Of a stretch of DNA of 43,156 nucleotides, positions 40,093 to 43,156 are shown piece after piece. Under the pieces are notes generated by a model. It made no database searches, was not told where the DNA came from, and saw only the letters and a list, made by a program, of their open reading frames with translations. Positions within the stretch are counted from its first letter, which is position 1. The number at the start of each line of letters is the position of its first letter. The stretch comes from Faecalibacterium gallinarum (GTDB taxonomy: Bacteria > Bacillota > Clostridia > Oscillospirales > Ruminococcaceae). Made by a program: the position numbers and the translations under genes. The stretch is from positions 1 to 43,156 of the forward strand of contig NZ_BQKV01000059.1 of the NCBI RefSeq assembly GCF_022180365.1, read 5' to 3'.

Positions 40093-40806
40093 ATGGGATA
40101 CGATGTAAGTTTTCACCCGATCTCGCCAGACGAAATACAGGAATGGTATTTTACTCCCCTAACCTGGATACGGCAGGGACAGGAAGAAAAGGTTCTGGCC
40201 CTTGCAGCGCAGCATGGAATGGAGGAGTTCTATGCAGAAAAGTATCTGGACACCCTGCGGGTTGGGGCAGAAACAGAACCGGACGAGCTGTTTGATAAAA
40301 GCCATGGTTTTTATATTGCGGTGGTCCAGGGCTTTTTCCGGGACTACTATTACACCAGAGGGAGCAGCTTTTCCTTCCTGATGGAGGAGAAGCCGGAATA
40401 TGTCCGGTACTTCACCCCCTGGGCGCAGGTGGTGCCAACGGACTTGCCTAATCCGGCAAAAAATCAAATCATTGAAAACTACTGCTCCGGCGTGTACCTG
40501 TCTCCAAATCAGGTTTTGCAGCTTCTCCGGGATCTGGAGCAGGAACCAAAGGTACTGGAAGATCTGGAGAAACATTGGAGCGATGGGCAGTTTGCTGTTC
40601 TGAAAAAGGCTCTTACTGCTGCGGCTGAACTGGGTACTGGTCTGCTGGAAGCCACCGAAGTAGTGGAACCGAATCCCCTTCACCCGAACGAAAGCACATG
40701 CTACTCCAACCTGTTCCACTGTGATCGTGATGGGGTGTATCTCTATATCGACATGGCTATGAAACAGATCGCCCAAGCAATGGCGCAAAACAAGGACGAC
40801 CCGTGA
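40093..40806 (+). CDS. Hypothetical protein with MGYDVSF-type N terminus
   Basis: A 237-residue protein beginning M-G-Y-D-V-S-F-H-P-I-S-P-D-E-I-Q-E-W, followed by helices and a C-terminal acidic tail. The start shares its M-G-x-D-(I/V) pattern with the gene before. AAGGAGG lies 7 bases before ATG 40093. It overlaps the next gene by 4 bases (GTGA), which implies coupled translation. Confidence 0.65.
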   Translation: MGYDVSFHPISPDEIQEWYFTPLTWIRQGQEEKVLALAAQHGMEEFYAEKYLDTLRVGAETEPDELFDKSHGFYIAVVQGFFRDYYYTRGSSFSFLMEEKPEYVRYFTPWAQVVPTDLPNPAKNQIIENYCSGVYLSPNQVLQLLRDLEQEPKVLEDLEKHWSDGQFAVLKKALTAAAELGTGLLEATEVVEPNPLHPNESTCYSNLFHCDRDGVYLYIDMAMKQIAQAMAQNKDDP

Positions 40807-41729
40807 AGGCAGAAGTTGAATTCCAGAAAAAGCTTTGCCAGGAGGTGGAGACCGTGGAGCAAAAACGCCCGGCAGATATATTTCAGGAGCTTCTGGACTA
40901 CCTGTGGAACGGCCTGGGCCTGGAGGAAAAGGGCTGGAAGCGTCTGAAAAAAGGCGACTTCAAAAAGAAAACGAAAAACGGGCTGACCTATCAGATCTGG
41001 TTTGACCGGAGCCGCTACAACTACATAGACTACGAAATCGGCCATGGAAATGTGGAGATGGGCTTCAGCTGTATCATAAAGCAGGGAGATGACTACCTCT
41101 ACTCTTTCAGAATTGAATCTCCAACAGGCGGTTCATTCTTTCGGATGCTGACAGAGGACCTGCGGCTGGACATTGAGCTGCTGGACACCTTCCTGCCTCT
41201 GATTAAAGCCCACTACCTCGATTTTATCGACCGCTTTGAGGCAGACCCCGTGGAGGCATTACAGCCGGTCTGCGCCCCCTTCACTGAGGCGGAGGACTAC
41301 AGCTGGCGCATCCATGTGGACGAGCAGATGGTGGAACGGTACGGAACAGCGGAACAGCTGGCGGTGTACCGCCGTCAGGTGGAATTGCGCGGAACGCCGG
41401 AGCATAAGGCAAAGAACGGGATGGGCTCGATGTTGTTCCATCTCTCCCACGCCAAGGATGTGGATCACGCCTGGGCCTCAAGCCGTACCAAAGAGGAACT
41501 GGACCAGGTGGTGGAACCTTTTGTGCAGGCCAAGCGGCAGACAGGACAGTGGACGCAGGAGGATGAGGCGGGCTATCAGCTCTACCAGCAGGAAACAGAT
41601 CCGAAGAAACGCACCTTTCGGGTATGGTATCTCATCGCCAATCCCCGTGGCCTGCCGAAAGAGTTTGTCCAGAAAGAACTGGAATTCCGGTGGAAGCTGT
41701 TCCCAGAGAAGAAGGAGGAAAGCAAATGA
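40803..41729 (+). CDS. DUF4304-like N-terminal domain protein
   Basis: This 308-residue protein starts at GTG 40803, overlapping the previous stop. Residues about 25-100 follow the DUF4304 pattern: a helix, then G-W-K-R-L-K-K-G-D-F-K-K-K-T-K-N-G, then a W-F-D-x-S-R-Y-N-Y strand. The remainder is helical with a long charged helical region and no known family. No catalytic motif is seen. The stop overlaps the next start as ATGA. Confidence 0.6.
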   Translation: MKAEVEFQKKLCQEVETVEQKRPADIFQELLDYLWNGLGLEEKGWKRLKKGDFKKKTKNGLTYQIWFDRSRYNYIDYEIGHGNVEMGFSCIIKQGDDYLYSFRIESPTGGSFFRMLTEDLRLDIELLDTFLPLIKAHYLDFIDRFEADPVEALQPVCAPFTEAEDYSWRIHVDEQMVERYGTAEQLAVYRRQVELRGTPEHKAKNGMGSMLFHLSHAKDVDHAWASSRTKEELDQVVEPFVQAKRQTGQWTQEDEAGYQLYQQETDPKKRTFRVWYLIANPRGLPKEFVQKELEFRWKLFPEKKEESK

Positions 41730-42604
41730 GCAATAAAGTATTCCAGCAAAACCTGGATGACAAAAAAGGCCCCCAGCCCGGGGGACCTTACCTCATTCAA
41801 ATGCTGTTCAAAGAGCCAGTGGCCATGCCGGACAAAGAAAAAATGACTTCCACGATGGAGAAACACATCGGCGCGGCAGAGTGTTTCTGTTACGACAGCA
41901 AGATGGCCGGCTTTGCCGCTCTGGATCATATCGCGGAATTCAAGGACGGAAAATGCCCGGTCCAGCTGATGGTGATGAAATGCGATAAGTTCAAGGGAAA
42001 AGGCTTCGATGCCTTTTTGAAGAGCCAGATGTGGGACTGCCAGGAGGACCGGGACCGGATCTTCCGGGAGTGCCGATATCAGGTGATCGCTACCGATATG
42101 CTGGCGGCTGCCCTTCCGACTTTGGAACGGGCCAACCTGGACACTGACTTCTTGGACGCTCTGGCGGAACTGTACCCTACCTGTGAGGCGTTCTATTTCC
42201 AGAACTGTGGCAAACTAATTCTGGCAGAGGATGTACGCTCCCACCAGATCGAAGGGCCGGACCGGTTCATACGATTCGGGGTGAATGTGCGTTTCTTTAA
42301 CATCCAGGGCACCGAGGATATGCTGATCGACACGGTGGGCATGAGCACACTATATCTGCCGGACCTGCAATATCACTTCCACGATATGGACCCCAACTGG
42401 GTGGTCAATCACGCTTACAACTTGGCCTCTTACATCCTGGCCAACGATAATCCCATTAAAGACGGCGAAACGGTGGATGGCGTCGAGGATGGACGGATGA
42501 GCCGGAATCTGCAATGGACGTGCCAGTATGAGGACGCTTTGATTCAGCCGCCCAGAGCTGTGCTGGATATTCATATGGGAACTTTTGCTTCGGGCGGGCG
42601 CTGA
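41726..42604 (+). CDS. DUF4261 family protein, last array gene
   Basis: This 292-residue protein matches DUF4261: F-K-E-P-V-A-M-P-D-K-E-K-M near residue 28, AALDHIAEFKDGKCPVQLMV, and M-L-A-A-A-L-P-T-L-E-R. YPTCEAFYFQNCGKLIL and R-F-F-N-I-Q-G-T-E-D-M-L-I-D-T-V-G-M complete the match. The domain also lies inside the giant protein at 961-1207, so the array holds two versions. ATG 41726 was chosen because AGGAGG lies 7 bases upstream and it overlaps the previous stop; longer frames cross the previous gene. No terminator follows before the convergent gene. Confidence 0.85.
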   Translation: MSNKVFQQNLDDKKGPQPGGPYLIQMLFKEPVAMPDKEKMTSTMEKHIGAAECFCYDSKMAGFAALDHIAEFKDGKCPVQLMVMKCDKFKGKGFDAFLKSQMWDCQEDRDRIFRECRYQVIATDMLAAALPTLERANLDTDFLDALAELYPTCEAFYFQNCGKLILAEDVRSHQIEGPDRFIRFGVNVRFFNIQGTEDMLIDTVGMSTLYLPDLQYHFHDMDPNWVVNHAYNLASYILANDNPIKDGETVDGVEDGRMSRNLQWTCQYEDALIQPPRAVLDIHMGTFASGGR

Positions 42605-42606
42605 TT

Positions 42607-43050
42607 TTATCCTTTAATCTTTTCTGGATTACTAAAAGCCTGTATCAAAGCAGACACAGCCAAAGAAAGTGACGCGTACTTCATCCGTTCCGGCACAGGA
42701 CGCGTATACAAATCAATATCCCAGCTTTTGCTGCGTTCTTCCAAAAGCCGCCGCACTTCCTGTGCAGCGGCTTTTCGCTCTTTGGGAGAGATTTCACAAT
42801 CCAATACAAATGCAATGGAATATAGTCCATTGCAGTCCTTTGTCAGCATGGCAAACGAGCTGTGCTCCTTGAAGAATTTGCAGAACAGCACCTGGCCGCC
42901 CTGTTCGGCCATTTCCGCCTGAACTGCTTCCTCATCACTCCATTGCGGAACATTTTGAAGCACAACCTGGATTCTCCGTACCTGCGCTTGTTCTTCTCTG
43001 GACAACTCTGTTGGCGCCGGGAGATCGCAACCATATTTTGTCGGGAGCAT
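42607..43050 (-). CDS. Hypothetical protein (convergent flank gene)
   Basis: A 147-residue soluble protein, alpha/beta, with an N-terminal charged stretch (P-T-E-L-S-R-E-E-Q-A-Q-V-R-R) and a helical C terminus. Family unknown. The ATG at 43050 has no good ribosome binding site and follows an in-frame TAA directly, so the true start could be a later codon. Only two bases separate its stop from that of the DUF4261 gene on the other strand. Confidence 0.55.
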   Translation of the reverse strand: MLPTKYGCDLPAPTELSREEQAQVRRIQVVLQNVPQWSDEEAVQAEMAEQGGQVLFCKFFKEHSSFAMLTKDCNGLYSIAFVLDCEISPKERKAAAQEVRRLLEERSKSWDIDLYTRPVPERMKYASLSLAVSALIQAFSNPEKIKG

Positions 43051-43094
43051 TTAACCAATTTTTGTCGGCGAACCCCAGAGCCAGTAGAATAAAC

Positions 43095-43122
43095 AAAAAA
43101 GAGCGCCAACAACCCAGCACTC
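43095..43122 (-). terminator. Intrinsic terminator (minus strand)
   Basis: On the minus strand GAGTGC pairs with GCGCTC (complement of 43117-43122 and 43101-43106, one wobble) around a 10-base loop, followed by six T (complement of 43095-43100). It would end a minus-strand gene lying beyond the right edge and separate it from the gene at 42607-43050. Confidence 0.65.
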
Positions 43123-43156
43123 ATAGATTAGTTATTCTTTCGTTATTGCCGGCTCA

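Noticed and set aside
42935-43124. Minus-strand frames upstream of 43050 that read like a membrane helix
   Set aside because: The helix-like stretch in the gene's own frame ends in TAA just before ATG 43050, has no start codon, and overlaps the terminator at 43095-43122.

Overview
The window looks like chromosomal accessory DNA from a gut member of the Bacillota (class Clostridia, probably near the Oscillospiraceae; Flavonifractor, Intestinimonas and Lawsonibacter relatives are my guess). The basis is a moderately high G+C, strong AGGAGG-type ribosome binding sites before almost every gene, and a protein repertoire I associate with that group. No rRNA, tRNA, CRISPR array, transposase or integrase was seen.

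Layout. (1) Positions 1-1528 are a sparse left flank, read on the minus strand: an XRE-type regulator, a small zinc-ribbon protein with a terminator behind it, and a small conserved protein broken by a frameshift. (2) Positions 1529-2015 hold an extended -10 promoter and a leader of about 245 nt with several hairpins, ending in an intrinsic terminator just ahead of the first array gene. (3) Positions 2016-24524 are 33 plus-strand genes packed nearly end to end. (4) Positions 24521-26847 are a minus-strand cassette (DUF2975 membrane protein, XRE regulator, DUF4173 membrane protein) with its own promoter and terminator. (5) Positions 27089-42604 are 16 more plus-strand genes of the same kind, including a 5.65-kb gene for a protein of 1882 residues. 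(6) Positions 42607-43156 carry one convergent minus-strand gene and an upstream minus-strand terminator.

What the genes do together. The 49 plus-strand genes form an array dominated by small, acidic, soluble proteins of families known or suspected to be immunity proteins of polymorphic-toxin systems: Imm17, Imm51-like, SUKH (SMI1/KNR4 and SUKH-3), DUF1963/YwqG, DUF2262 (twice), DUF4241, DUF4261 (twice), DUF5713, DUF6572, DUF6881, DUF6547, SF0329, CbrC, barstar, ankyrin, LRR plus NTF2-like, DKNYY, NADAR and others. No toxin, LXG, Rhs, CDI or secretion gene is present. The best reading is a large 'polyimmunity' island that stocks antidotes against toxins delivered by competitors. Its centrepiece, at 28328-33976, fuses at least five separate immunity-type domains (DUF2185, DUF4261, SUFU, a DUF7832-like domain and DUF4253) with two TPR-like modules in a single chain.

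Two genes carry single-base frameshifts (1221-1528 and 11706-12117). They may be real decay or assembly errors. Family names come from recognition by eye, without database searches.
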